A DNA stretch of 64,000 nt from NCBI GenBank assembly GCA_011525685.1, contig WYBW01000181.1, positions 1 to 64,000 on the forward strand. Reading direction: 5' to 3'. Numbering within the stretch: the first letter of the stretch is position 1; each line of letters begins with the position of its first letter. Positions 27,314-35,282 of this stretch are shown piece after piece. Both the position numbers and the translations under genes were made by a program. The notes under the pieces are model-generated. The model was given only the letters and a program-made list of their open reading frames with translations, searched no databases and was not told the origin of the DNA. This stretch comes from Verrucomicrobiia bacterium. Lineage in GTDB: Bacteria; Verrucomicrobiota; Verrucomicrobiia; Limisphaerales; JADLHS01.

Positions 27314-28249
27314 CTATGGCAATTGCCGGGCCTGGTAGAAACGCTGGTCGAAGTTCGTGTCCGTGTCAACAAACGGTGTGATGCCCGTTTCGTTGCGCAG
27401 TGTGGCCAGCCGCGTCCATTCGGAAAGGGGCAAGGCGGCGTTGGTGGAGGTGAGAATTTCAAATTCCGCGCCCACTTCTCCCAGCAGCTCAAAGCGCAGC
27501 GCCTCCGCCGTCCGGACCGGGTTCAGCAAGGCCGGTCCTTCCAGCAGACGGACATTGTCCAAGTCCCAGTAACCGCCCTGCAGATTGGTGCTGACGGTGG
27601 AGAGGAACAGGATGCCAATGTGCTGACCGACCCAAGGATCGTTGGAGCGCACCGTCCGGGCATTCACGACACAATCCACAAAGCGGGTGTTGTTGCTGAA
27701 GACGCCGGTCAGGTTGGTCACCGTGGTGGCGGCCACGGTGACCCGGTTGCTGGCCGCGTCACGGTAATACAAACCGAGTTCGAGGGTCGCTCCCTGTTGC
27801 ATGGCTCCGCCGGTCGCGATGACACCGACGGTAAGGTGGTAGGACTTGCCGGCTTCAAATCGCGCGTCGAACGCGTGGCTGGGTTCGGGATCGTCCTGGT
27901 CCACCGAGTCGTAGTCTTGGAACAAGCCCGCTTCCGGCACGGCGAAGAGCCAGACGGCTTGGTTGCCATCACAGTTGACAATGAAATCCGGGCTGGTCGG
28001 AGGCGAGTTCTTGAACGCGCCAGTGAGCTGGGTCCAGAGGAAGCCGCCGGTCTCCTCATACCAATCGGGCTTGGGCGTTTTTTGCCACGAGTCTATGGCG
28101 ATGCTGACAAATGTCGTCGTTGGCAACTCAAAGGAGTGATTGGGAACGAAGATCGAACTGCCCCACAGGAACTCTCCGGTCGCAACCAGGGCCGCAGCGG
28201 CCGCCATTCGCAGGTTTGAGAAGCGGGAGTTGCAACCGGGAAAGTTCAT
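27314..28249 (-). CDS. Exported paralogue of the PEP-CTERM protein, without the sorting tag
   Basis: 311 residues from ATG 28249, with a signal segment (MRMAAAAALVATGEFLWGSS region). The body matches the upstream neighbour block by block: PNHSFELP, DSWQKTPKPDWYEETGGFLWTQLTG, CDGNQAVWLFAVPEAGLFQD, LGLYYRDAASNRVTVA, SNDPWVGQHIGILF and GGYWDLDNVRL. The PEP-CTERM tail of that neighbour is replaced by about 65 residues (FEILTSTNAALPLSEWTRLATL, DTNFDQRFYQARQLP), a C-terminal module also found in other verrucomicrobial secreted proteins. The start overlaps the upstream stop (ATGA). Function unknown. Confidence 0.82.
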   Translation of the reverse strand: MNFPGCNSRFSNLRMAAAAALVATGEFLWGSSIFVPNHSFELPTTTFVSIAIDSWQKTPKPDWYEETGGFLWTQLTGAFKNSPPTSPDFIVNCDGNQAVWLFAVPEAGLFQDYDSVDQDDPEPSHAFDARFEAGKSYHLTVGVIATGGAMQQGATLELGLYYRDAASNRVTVAATTVTNLTGVFSNNTRFVDCVVNARTVRSNDPWVGQHIGILFLSTVSTNLQGGYWDLDNVRLLEGPALLNPVRTAEALRFELLGEVGAEFEILTSTNAALPLSEWTRLATLRNETGITPFVDTDTNFDQRFYQARQLP

Positions 28250-29058
28250 GACTGGCGGTGACGCCATCCCGCGAACAACAATCCGCCGAAGCCCAGCGCC
28301 AACAGGCTGAACACGCCTGGCTCGGGAACGACCGCCGTCAACCGGACATTGTCAATATCCCAGTAACCTTGACCCGTGCCCAGGACGGATTCGATGCGCA
28401 GGCCGATGTTCTGTCCGGCCCAGGGATCGCTGGCCTGCACGAAGGGAGTCGTTACCGAGTAATCAATCAGGTTGAACGGTCCGGCGGGGTCGAAGGTGGT
28501 GGTGTTGAACACAATCGTGGTGGGGGTGCCGATCGTGACCAGGTCGGCGCCGTCCCGGTAGAACAGACTCAGTTGCAAGCTGGAGAAATCCTCGACCATT
28601 TGTTTGCCGAAAACCCTCAACGTGAACTGGTACGCGTAGCCGACCTCGTAGGTCGCGTTCAAACCGCCAACGGTGCTGTTCCAGTCCAGCGACTGGTTGT
28701 CCTGGAACAGACCAGCCTGCGGGAGAGACAACACGTAGGCGGCCTGGTTTCCATCCAGATTCAAATAACGATTCGGATCGCCGATGGGCGGGTTGATGAA
28801 CAGGCCGACCGTTTGATCCCAAGTCAACTGGGGGCTGTCGGTGAAGTAATCCGGCTTGGGCGGTTTTTGCCAGTTGTCCACCCGGAAATCCACGGGAAAG
28901 GGGAAGGGGTTGACGATTTGGGACTCGAAGGAAGGGTTGGCAACCGAAATGGGCTGGGCCGGCAGCGGGGTAATCCAGCACGCGAGCAATAAAACGCCGG
29001 CGGCCACCAAGCCGCGGAGCGGGTTCAGGCTTGAGCTGCTCATTTCAGAATACTTCAT
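28246..29058 (-). CDS. PEP-CTERM sorting domain protein
   Basis: 270 residues from ATG 29058 (a second ATG at 29043 is possible); the frame is open to 29454 but that part crosses a repeat. It has an N-terminal signal (LRGLVAAGVLLLACWITPLPAQ). The C-terminus is a textbook exosortase tag: V-P-E-P (residues 244-247), a hydrophobic helix GVFSLLALGFGGLLFAG, then W-R-H-R. The middle is a beta-rich domain with ANPSFESQ, NWQKPPKPDYF, LDGNQAAYVLSLPQAGLFQD and GYWDIDNVRL. PEP-CTERM proteins are processed by exosortase and often associate with EPS; no exosortase gene is seen in this window. It is the first gene of the operon. Confidence 0.87.
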   Translation of the reverse strand: MKYSEMSSSSLNPLRGLVAAGVLLLACWITPLPAQPISVANPSFESQIVNPFPFPVDFRVDNWQKPPKPDYFTDSPQLTWDQTVGLFINPPIGDPNRYLNLDGNQAAYVLSLPQAGLFQDNQSLDWNSTVGGLNATYEVGYAYQFTLRVFGKQMVEDFSSLQLSLFYRDGADLVTIGTPTTIVFNTTTFDPAGPFNLIDYSVTTPFVQASDPWAGQNIGLRIESVLGTGQGYWDIDNVRLTAVVPEPGVFSLLALGFGGLLFAGWRHRQS

Positions 29059-29460
29059 AGACACAGTTCGGATAACGGTTTGACTTTGACAAAACAAACT
29101 GCCTCGCAGCACGACGCGTCTTTCGACGAGCCGGAATGAGAAGCAATCTGCCTGATATGGACGCAAATTCAACCCTGTTATTCGAGGTTTGAAACCGCCG
29201 GCCCATGACCGCCCAAGGCCATTCGATTCAACCACATGAGCGGTTGAGTGAAAGTCCGAAACCCGAAATCCGAGGATGGTAAGAATTCCGAAATTCAAAT
29301 TGCTTGCCCGTCCACACGTGCCCTTGCTGTTCGGATTTCGGGTTTCGGACTTCGACCAAAGCCAACAGCCTGTGTCCGACCATAAAGCAGCCCGGGAGGC
29401 TGCGTAGGTCAGGACCCACAAAGACGTTCTCAAATCATTGTCCAAAAAGCCCAAGTTGCC
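29059..29460. repeat. Intergenic region with a perfect 22-bp inverted repeat
   Basis: The 402-bp gap lies between two minus-strand genes. It holds a perfect inverted repeat with arms 29252-29273 and 29331-29352. Each arm is built from the CCGAAA(C/T)CCGAA type of sequence, and the arms are separated by 57 bp. The rest shows no gene. The promoter of the PEP-CTERM operon should lie between about 29060 and 29150, but no convincing hexamer pair could be fixed. No T-run follows the repeat, so it is not a classic terminator. Confidence 0.7.
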
Positions 29461-30078
29461 TCAGCGGTAAATGTCCACCAGGAAAATGGTCGCCACAGTC
29501 TTGCCCGTATTCAGAATGGCGTGAGGGACATCCGCGCGGTAACTGGCGGAGTCGCCCGGCGCAAGATCCTCCGCGTCGCCACCGGATTCCACCCGCACCT
29601 GTCCGCTCTCCACGGTGAGGAACTCGCGCGTGCCGGCAAAGTGCGGCGCGCTGCGCAACGCACCTCCGGCCTGTAGCTGAACTTCATAGAACTCCACGTC
29701 CTTTTCCAGATTGAGCGGGGAAAGAGTCCGTATGCGGCAGTGTTTGTCCGAGCGATAATGATAGGCCCGGTCGTCGGCCCGAATGACCGTGACCGAACTT
29801 GTTACTCCGGGCGTTTCCACAAGGTCACCCAGGCTCATGCTGAAAGCGCGGGCGATGCGCTGGGTGACCGCCAAAGTGGGATTGGCCTGCTCCCGCTCGA
29901 TCTGGCTCAACATCGAACGGCTCACGCCGCTGGCGGCCGCCAGGGCTTCCAGCGACCAATCCCGCTCGGCCCGGAGTTGTTTGACCCGCGCGCCCAGATG
30001 ACGGTTGATGGGTTCGACCGCTTCCGCGGCGGGAGCGGATTCTCCGGACTGCGCCGGTTTCGTGGCTTTCATAAGCAT
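29461..30078 (-). CDS. XRE-family regulator with C-terminal cupin domain
   Basis: About 205 residues (ATG 30078 or 30072). The helix-turn-helix at about residues 30-85 reads LGARVKQLRAERDWSLEALAAASGVSRSMLSQIEREQANPT, typical of the XRE/HipB fold. A cupin domain at about 115-205 includes EFYEVQLQAGGALRSAPH, EFLTVESGQVRVE and LAPGDSASYRADVPHAILN. Such HTH-cupin proteins sense small metabolites and usually repress neighbouring catabolic genes. It is divergent from tdh-kbl with 172 bp between, which holds two inverted repeats. A role in sensing threonine, glycine or a related amine is inference. Confidence 0.9.
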   Translation of the reverse strand: MLMKATKPAQSGESAPAAEAVEPINRHLGARVKQLRAERDWSLEALAAASGVSRSMLSQIEREQANPTLAVTQRIARAFSMSLGDLVETPGVTSSVTVIRADDRAYHYRSDKHCRIRTLSPLNLEKDVEFYEVQLQAGGALRSAPHFAGTREFLTVESGQVRVESGGDAEDLAPGDSASYRADVPHAILNTGKTVATIFLVDIYR

Positions 30079-30107
30079 TGTTCGCTATACAGGAAAATTG
30101 TCTTGCA

Positions 30108-30129
30108 TAGTGGAATCCCGATTCTACTA
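30108..30129. promoter_or_regulatory. Candidate operator 1 in the regulator/tdh divergent region
   Basis: Inverted repeat TAGTGGAAT-cccg-ATTCTACTA (9-bp arms, one mismatch). It lies 30 bp upstream of the XRE-cupin start and about 120 bp upstream of tdh. Its symmetry and position suit a homodimeric HTH regulator. Confidence 0.5.
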
Positions 30130-30137
30130 TACCGCAA

Positions 30138-30172
30138 GCTGATTCCAGCATCTTGGAAATCATGGAATCAGC
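30138..30172. promoter_or_regulatory. Candidate operator 2 in the regulator/tdh divergent region
   Basis: Perfect 10-bp inverted repeat GCTGATTCCA ... TGGAATCAGC (30138-30147 and 30163-30172) with a 15-bp centre. It shares the GGAAT/ATTCC core with operator 1, so both may bind the same regulator cooperatively. It could alternatively form a hairpin in the tdh leader. Confidence 0.5.
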
Positions 30173-30250
30173 GGGCCACTTTGGCAACCCCTTTGCCGCG
30201 CGGATTTCACCCACGGCGGCGGGACGGGGCGAAATGGAAAGTGAAACAAA

Positions 30251-31282
30251 ATGAAGGCACTCGTCAAAAAGCACGCCACGCCGGGAATCTGGCTGGAGGA
30301 GGTTCCCGAACCCACCATCGGCATCAACGACGTGTTGATCCGGGTGGACCGCACCGGCATTTGCGGCACGGACCTCCATATCTACAAGTGGGATGAATGG
30401 GCGCAAAAAACCATTCCGGTGCCCATGGTCGTCGGCCATGAGTTCGTTGGCGAAATCGTCGAGGTCGGCGCGAACGTGGTGGATTTCCGGCCCGGCGACA
30501 TCGTCAGTGGCGAGGGCCACGTGGTTTGCGGCCGCTGCCGCAATTGCATGGCCGGCCGGAGGCATCTGTGTGCCGACACCAAGGGCATTGGGGTGAACCG
30601 CCCCGGGGCCTTTGCCGAGTACCTGTCGCTGCCAATGACGAATGTCTGGCATCACGCGCCGGGCATTGATCCGGACGTGGCTTCCATTTTTGATCCCTTT
30701 GGCAACGCCGTGCATACGGCCTTGTCGTTTTCCGTGCTGGGGGAGGACGTGTTGATCACCGGCGCCGGACCGATTGGCATCATGGCGGTGGCCATCGCCA
30801 AACACGCTGGGGCGAGATTCGTGGTCATCACGGACGTGAACGATTTCCGGCTGGATTTGGCGCGGCAGATGGGCGCGACGCGGGTCGTGAACGTCGCGAA
30901 GAACGGCGATCTGAAGAAAACCCAGCAGGAACTCGGCATGTCCGAGGGATTCGACGTTGGTCTGGAAATGTCCGGCAGCGCCCAGGCCTTGGGGACTATG
31001 GTGGACAACATGGCTCACGGCGGCAAAATCGCCCTGCTCGGCATCCCACCCCAGAGCCTTTCGATTGATTGGAACAAGGTGATCTTCAACATGCTCACGT
31101 TGAAGGGCATTTATGGTCGTGAAATGTATGAAACCTGGTACAAGATGACCGTCATGCTGCAAAGCGGACTCGACATCAAACCGGTCATCACGCACCGCTA
31201 CCATTATTCGGAGTTTGAGAAGGGCTTCGAAGTCATGAAATCCGGCATGTCCGGCAAGGTGATCTTGAACTGGAAAAACTGA
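30251..31282 (+). CDS. tdh: L-threonine 3-dehydrogenase
   Basis: A 343-residue zinc-dependent dehydrogenase. The N-terminus [21 protein letters not shown] and [23 protein letters not shown] are specific to Tdh. C38, H63 and E64 bind catalytic zinc; C93, C96, C99 and C107 bind structural zinc; GAGPIG is the NAD site. It oxidises L-threonine to 2-amino-3-ketobutyrate in the cytosol, which Kbl then cleaves. kbl follows two genes later. A GGAAAG-like ribosome site precedes the ATG. Its stop overlaps the start of the DUF3472 gene. Confidence 0.94.
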   Translation: MKALVKKHATPGIWLEEVPEPTIGINDVLIRVDRTGICGTDLHIYKWDEWAQKTIPVPMVVGHEFVGEIVEVGANVVDFRPGDIVSGEGHVVCGRCRNCMAGRRHLCADTKGIGVNRPGAFAEYLSLPMTNVWHHAPGIDPDVASIFDPFGNAVHTALSFSVLGEDVLITGAGPIGIMAVAIAKHAGARFVVITDVNDFRLDLARQMGATRVVNVAKNGDLKKTQQELGMSEGFDVGLEMSGSAQALGTMVDNMAHGGKIALLGIPPQSLSIDWNKVIFNMLTLKGIYGREMYETWYKMTVMLQSGLDIKPVITHRYHYSEFEKGFEVMKSGMSGKVILNWKN

Positions 31283-32562
31283 TGCATACCAAAGGTTGCC
31301 AACGACTCTTTGCTGCGGCGGTCGTCGTGGCGCTGGCCGAGTGGTCCGTTGCCGCCGAACTTCGCGTGCCGGCTTTCACCGCGTATCTCGAACCAAACGC
31401 CGAGGGTGCGCGCGTGTCGCAACGCAGCGGCGTGACCCGCTGGAACGATCCCGGCATCAAAGTAGTCTGGTTCGGTGAATTCAAGCGGGCCGGCGAGCTC
31501 ACCGCGCGACTGGTGCTCAAGCTGCCGGCCGATGCGGAGTCGAAACTCAGATTGACCGTGGACGGCCAGTCGCGCGAGACGAGCGTGAGTGGTGACGGGG
31601 ATTCACCGGTCATCGCCGACTTTGGCACGTTCCACCTCAAGGAAACCGGCTATCACCGCTTCACGCTCGAATCCTTGAACGACCGCGGCAGACCGTTTGG
31701 CGATCTCGAGGCGCTGTGGCTGGACGGGCCCGCGCTGGCTGACGCGCATTTCAACCTCAAGGAGCGCCGCAACGCCGCCTCGGTGCATTTGTTTTATCCC
31801 GTTCCGAAGGAGACAGACGTGGCGGCGTTCTATTGTGAGGTGACGGCGGTGGACGACCCGGTCGCGACATTTTACATGGCGTGCGGCTGGCATCGCGGTT
31901 ACTTCGGCATGCAGGTCAACAGTCTCACGGAGCGGCGGATCATCTTCAGCGTCTGGGACAGCGGCAACGAGGCGGTGGATCGCAACCAAGTCGCCGACGA
32001 GAACCGCGTCCGACTCATGGGCAAAGGCGAGGGCGTTTACACCGGCGACTTCGGCAACGAAGGCACCGGCGGCCACAGCCACCTGAAATACCTGTGGAAA
32101 ACCGGCGAGACCCAAAAGTTCATCGTCACCGCGCAGCCGACCAACCAGACCTTCACCAGCTTTTCCGGTTACTATTTTCATCCGGACAAACGGGAATGGA
32201 TGCTGATCTCTTCCTGGCAAGCGCCGAAGGAGGGCGGCTGGCTGCGCGGCCTGCACAGCTTCAGCGAAAACTTCTGGGGCAGCACCGGTCACCTGCGACG
32301 CAAGGCCCTTTTCGGCAACCAATGGATTCGCACGCCGGACGGGGATTGGCGGGAGCTGACCACCGCCGGTTTCAGTCACGACCCTACCGGACGGCAGGAT
32401 CGCCTTGATCGTTTCATGGGTGTCGAGGATGGAAGATTCTTTCTCAGCCACGGGGGGTTCGTGCCGGGCTTCACCAAGTATGGGGAACAATTCTCACGCC
32501 CGCCGCTTGGCCGGTCGCCGGAAATTCCGCCCGAGCTCCTCAACCACCCACCCAAGCCATGA
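31282..32562 (+). CDS. Exported DUF3472/DUF5077-type protein
   Basis: A 426-residue protein with a signal peptide (residues 1-24, ending SVAAEL). The first part ([18 protein letters not shown], then [22 protein letters not shown]) resembles DUF5077. The second half is the DUF3472 type, with [35 protein letters not shown] and [10 protein letters not shown], and later [22 protein letters not shown]-like text ([16 protein letters not shown]). It is probably periplasmic or surface-exposed and beta-sandwich rich; function unknown. It starts on the tdh stop (TGATG) and overlaps kbl by 4 bp, so it lies inside the threonine operon though it is exported and they are cytosolic. Confidence 0.85.
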   Translation: MHTKGCQRLFAAAVVVALAEWSVAAELRVPAFTAYLEPNAEGARVSQRSGVTRWNDPGIKVVWFGEFKRAGELTARLVLKLPADAESKLRLTVDGQSRETSVSGDGDSPVIADFGTFHLKETGYHRFTLESLNDRGRPFGDLEALWLDGPALADAHFNLKERRNAASVHLFYPVPKETDVAAFYCEVTAVDDPVATFYMACGWHRGYFGMQVNSLTERRIIFSVWDSGNEAVDRNQVADENRVRLMGKGEGVYTGDFGNEGTGGHSHLKYLWKTGETQKFIVTAQPTNQTFTSFSGYYFHPDKREWMLISSWQAPKEGGWLRGLHSFSENFWGSTGHLRRKALFGNQWIRTPDGDWRELTTAGFSHDPTGRQDRLDRFMGVEDGRFFLSHGGFVPGFTKYGEQFSRPPLGRSPEIPPELLNHPPKP

Positions 32563-33749
32563 ACCGTTTGTTCAGTGAACACCTGCGGAAACAACTGGCG
32601 GACATCCAGGCCGCCGGCCTTTACAAATCCGAGCGCGTCATCACCACCCCGCAGAATTCGCGCGTGCGCGTGGCCGGCGGCGAACCGGTGCTCAACCTGT
32701 GCGCCAACAATTACCTCGGCCTGGCTCAACATCCCGAGGTGCGCGAGGCCGCGCGGGCCGGGCTCGAACAATGGGGTTACGGCCTGGCCAGCGTGCGGTT
32801 CATCTGCGGCACTCAGGCGCAGCACAAGGAACTGGAACACCAGCTCACCGGGTTCCTCGGCACGGAAGACACCATCCTCTATTCGTCCTGTTTCGACGCC
32901 AACGGCGGCTTGTTTGAAACGCTGCTTGGACCGGAAGACGCGATCATCTCCGACGAACTGAACCACGCCTCGATCATTGACGGCATCCGCCTTTGCAAAG
33001 CGCAGCGCTACCGTTACAAGAACAACGATCTGGCCGACCTGGAGGTCAAACTCCAGGAGGCTGACGCGAAGAAGGCCCGCTTCAAAATGATCGCCACGGA
33101 TGGCGTGTTCTCCATGGACGGCTACGTGGCGAACCTGCCCGGCATCTGCGACCTCGCGGAAAAATACGACGCGCTGGTGATGGTGGACGATTCACATGCG
33201 GTCGGCTTCATGGGCCGGCATGGTCGCGGCACGCATGAGCACTGTGGCGTGATGACCCGCGTGGACATTTTGACCGGCACGATGGGCAAGGCGCTGGGCG
33301 GCGCCAGCGGCGGTTACACCAGCGGACGCAGGGAAATTATCGAGTTCCTGCGCCAGCGGTCCCGGCCCTACCTTTTTTCAAACACGCTTGCTCCGAGCAT
33401 CGTGGCCGGTACCTTGAAATCATTGGAGATACTGACGCGCTCCACCGAGTTGCGCGACCGGCTCGAAGCCAACACCCGTTACTTCCGGGAAGGCATGACC
33501 CGGGCCGGCTTCAACCTTTTGTCGGGTGAACACCCCATCGTGCCCATCATGTTCGGCGACGCGGCGCTGGCGGTGAAGTTCGCCAACCAGATGCTGGAGA
33601 AGGGGGTTTATGTGATCGCCTTCAGCTACCCGGTGGTGCCGCAGGGCAAGGCCCGCATCCGGACGCAGATTTCCGCCGCGCACACCCGGGAAGACCTGGC
33701 CTTTGCCATCGAGAAATTCATGGAGGTAAAACGCGAACTGGCAATTTGA
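32559..33749 (+). CDS. kbl: 2-amino-3-ketobutyrate CoA ligase (glycine C-acetyltransferase)
   Basis: A 396-residue alpha-oxoamine synthase. It has [48 protein letters not shown] and the PLP site [15 protein letters not shown] with K244. It cleaves 2-amino-3-ketobutyrate with CoA to glycine and acetyl-CoA, completing the threonine route begun by Tdh. Length and motifs match the family throughout. Translation is probably coupled to the preceding gene (ATGA overlap). Confidence 0.95.
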   Translation: MNRLFSEHLRKQLADIQAAGLYKSERVITTPQNSRVRVAGGEPVLNLCANNYLGLAQHPEVREAARAGLEQWGYGLASVRFICGTQAQHKELEHQLTGFLGTEDTILYSSCFDANGGLFETLLGPEDAIISDELNHASIIDGIRLCKAQRYRYKNNDLADLEVKLQEADAKKARFKMIATDGVFSMDGYVANLPGICDLAEKYDALVMVDDSHAVGFMGRHGRGTHEHCGVMTRVDILTGTMGKALGGASGGYTSGRREIIEFLRQRSRPYLFSNTLAPSIVAGTLKSLEILTRSTELRDRLEANTRYFREGMTRAGFNLLSGEHPIVPIMFGDAALAVKFANQMLEKGVYVIAFSYPVVPQGKARIRTQISAAHTREDLAFAIEKFMEVKRELAI

Positions 33750-33766
33750 TTGGGGGGTGTTGGCCC

Positions 33767-33791
33767 GGGGCGGTTCAACGCAACCCGCCCC
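33767..33791. other. GC-rich hairpin downstream of kbl
   Basis: A 7-bp perfect stem, GGGGCGG at 33767-33773 and CCGCCCC at 33785-33791, with an 11-base loop. No T-run follows on the plus strand, so it is at best a weak or factor-assisted end of the tdh-kbl transcript. Confidence 0.35.
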
Positions 33792-33802
33792 AAAATCTGG
33801 GG

Positions 33803-33845
33803 TTGACAGCTCGCGCTTTGATTGTATTTTCTGAATAAACAGAAA
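33803..33845 (+). promoter_or_regulatory. Promoter and palindromic operator of the GbsR-like gene
   Basis: TTGACA at 33803-33808 and TATTTT at 33825-33830, 16 bp apart, form a good sigma-70-like promoter 25 bp before the gene start. Overlapping the -10 box is a perfect palindrome, TTTCTG-aataaa-CAGAAA (33828-33845), ending 10 bp before the ATG. A repressor bound there would block transcription, so autoregulation by the encoded protein is likely (inference). Confidence 0.6.
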
Positions 33846-33855
33846 TGCACGAAAC

Positions 33856-34392
33856 ATGCCCAAGTTGAGTCCAGTTCAACAACAGTTCATCCTGCACTGG
33901 GGTGAGATGGGCACCCGCTGGGGCATCAACCGCACCGTGGCGCAAATCCACGCCCTCCTTTATCTCTCGCCCAAGCCGCTCAACGCGGAAGACATCGCCG
34001 ACACCCTCGACGTGGCCCGGTCCAACGTGAGCAACAGCCTCAAGGAATTGCAGGCGTGGGGCATTGTGAGGCTGGTGCATGTGCTGGGCGACAAGCGGGA
34101 TCATTTCGAGAGCATGAAAGACGTATGGGAAATGTTCCGCGTGGTCCTCGACGAGCGCAAGAAGCGGGAAATTGACCCCACGATAGCCATGTTGCGAGAG
34201 TGCGTGGCCCAGGCGGAAAAGGACAAGGAAACCGACGAATACACCGAGCAGAAGCTCCGTGAACTCGCGGATTTTTTCGCGATGACCTCGGCGTGGTACG
34301 CCCAAATCCGCCAGTGGCCCACCAGTGCATTGACGAAGTTCGTGAAAGCCGGCGATAAAGTCCGCAAGCTGCTGGGCATGGGGGAGGAATGA
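33856..34392 (+). CDS. GbsR/MarR-family transcriptional regulator
   Basis: A 178-residue winged-helix protein of the GbsR type: FILHWGEMGTRWGINRTVAQIHALLYLSPKPLNAEDIADTLDVARSNVSNSLKELQAWGIVRLVHVLGDKRDHFES. The recognition helix is about residues 52-68 (RSNVSNSLKELQAWG). The C-terminal half is helical and probably dimerises. GbsR proteins control osmoprotectant or drug-response genes in other bacteria; the ligand here is unknown. It is followed after 33 bp by a DCC-family gene and a truncated epimerase gene, likely one operon. Confidence 0.9.
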   Translation: MPKLSPVQQQFILHWGEMGTRWGINRTVAQIHALLYLSPKPLNAEDIADTLDVARSNVSNSLKELQAWGIVRLVHVLGDKRDHFESMKDVWEMFRVVLDERKKREIDPTIAMLRECVAQAEKDKETDEYTEQKLRELADFFAMTSAWYAQIRQWPTSALTKFVKAGDKVRKLLGMGEE

Positions 34393-34425
34393 ACCAGGAG
34401 GAAATTTTTTTGAAACACAATTTCT

Positions 34426-34860
34426 GTGGATACTGACATTACAGATAATGCGACACGAAAGGGCTGGATATTCTTCGATGCCACCTGTGCGCTCTGCGTG
34501 CGCGGCCGTTGGTGCGTGGGCCGGCTGTTTGAAGCGCGCGGCTTCGTGTGGACGCCACTGCAAACGCCCGGGGCGGCTGCCCGACTCGGATTGAGCGAAG
34601 CCGCGTTGCACGAGGAGATGCAACTGCAACTTGCGGACGGCCGGGTGCTGGCCGGGGTTGACGCATGGGCCTGGCTGTTGCGAACCGTGTGGTGGTTGTG
34701 GCCGGTGGGCGCGCTGCTTGCAGCGCCGGGTTTTCGCGGACTCAGCCGGACTTTTTATCGTTGGATTGCCCGCAATCGTTACTGCTTTGCCGGGCGCTGT
34801 CGTGGGAAAGCGTGTTCCACTGCCAGGCATCGGCACTCCGCTTTCTTTGAAATGCCATGA
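34426..34860 (+). CDS. DCC-family (DUF393) thiol oxidoreductase-like protein
   Basis: A 144-residue protein, GTG start. It has the family signature IFFDATCALCVRG with D18, C21 and C24 (DxxCxxC), then the usual pattern of a Leu/Pro-rich middle (VWTPLQTPGAA), a central VDAWAWLLRTVWWLWPVGALLAAPG and C-terminal YRWIARNRYCF. The family is predicted to have a thioredoxin-like fold; activity is not well established. Its stop overlaps the following epimerase remnant by 4 bp. A weaker TTTCTGT/ACAGATA inverted repeat spans its start region. Confidence 0.82.
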   Translation: MDTDITDNATRKGWIFFDATCALCVRGRWCVGRLFEARGFVWTPLQTPGAAARLGLSEAALHEEMQLQLADGRVLAGVDAWAWLLRTVWWLWPVGALLAAPGFRGLSRTFYRWIARNRYCFAGRCRGKACSTARHRHSAFFEMP

Positions 34861-35195
34861 ACACGAGACTCATCATCCTTGCCGGTGGCTCTGGCGTCCT
34901 GGGTCAGGCTATCGCCAAGCACTTCCAGCCCTCCGGATGTGACGTCGTAATCTTGACCCGCACGCCGAAACCGAGGGCAGATGGAGTGCGGGAGACGGCT
35001 TGGGATGGAGAAACGCTCGGTGACTGGGCACGGGAACTCGAAGGCGCAGATGCTGTGATCAATCTGGCCGGCCGTTCGGTGGATTGCCGTTATCATGCCC
35101 GCAACCGCCGGATCATACTTGAATCGCGCCTCAAGCCGACGCGCGTTGTTGGCGTGGCGATCAGCCAGTGCAAGCACCCTCCGTGCGCGAAGTGA
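34857..35195 (+). pseudogene. Truncated TIGR01777-type NAD-dependent epimerase (N-terminal third)
   Basis: 112 residues: LIILAGGSGVLGQAIAKHF (Rossmann GGSGxLG), then DGETLGDWARELEGADAVINLAGRSVDCRYHARNRRIILESRLKPTRVVGVAI. These are the first blocks of the roughly 300-residue TIGR01777 epimerase/sulfurtransferase-associated family. The frame then ends at CKHPPCAK-stop, and no continuation is found in any frame before the waaA gene. The remaining two thirds, with the active-site YxxxK region, are missing. It is most likely a remnant after a deletion. Confidence 0.8.
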
Positions 35196-35282
35196 AGATC
35201 GCGCAACAATCGCGCAACATTTGCTTTGCGCCCGGGACGGGTTTGGGGAAGACTTCACCCAGACTTGGGATTAACACCCGCC

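Noticed and set aside
29059-29454. N-terminal extension of the PEP-CTERM protein
   Set aside because: It runs through the 22-bp inverted repeat and places the signal peptide far inside the protein; ATG 29058 or 29043 fits better.
29825-31204. Long minus-strand open frame opposite tdh and the regulator
   Set aside because: It has the composition of an antisense shadow; the plus-strand tdh and minus-strand XRE genes have clear motifs in the same DNA.
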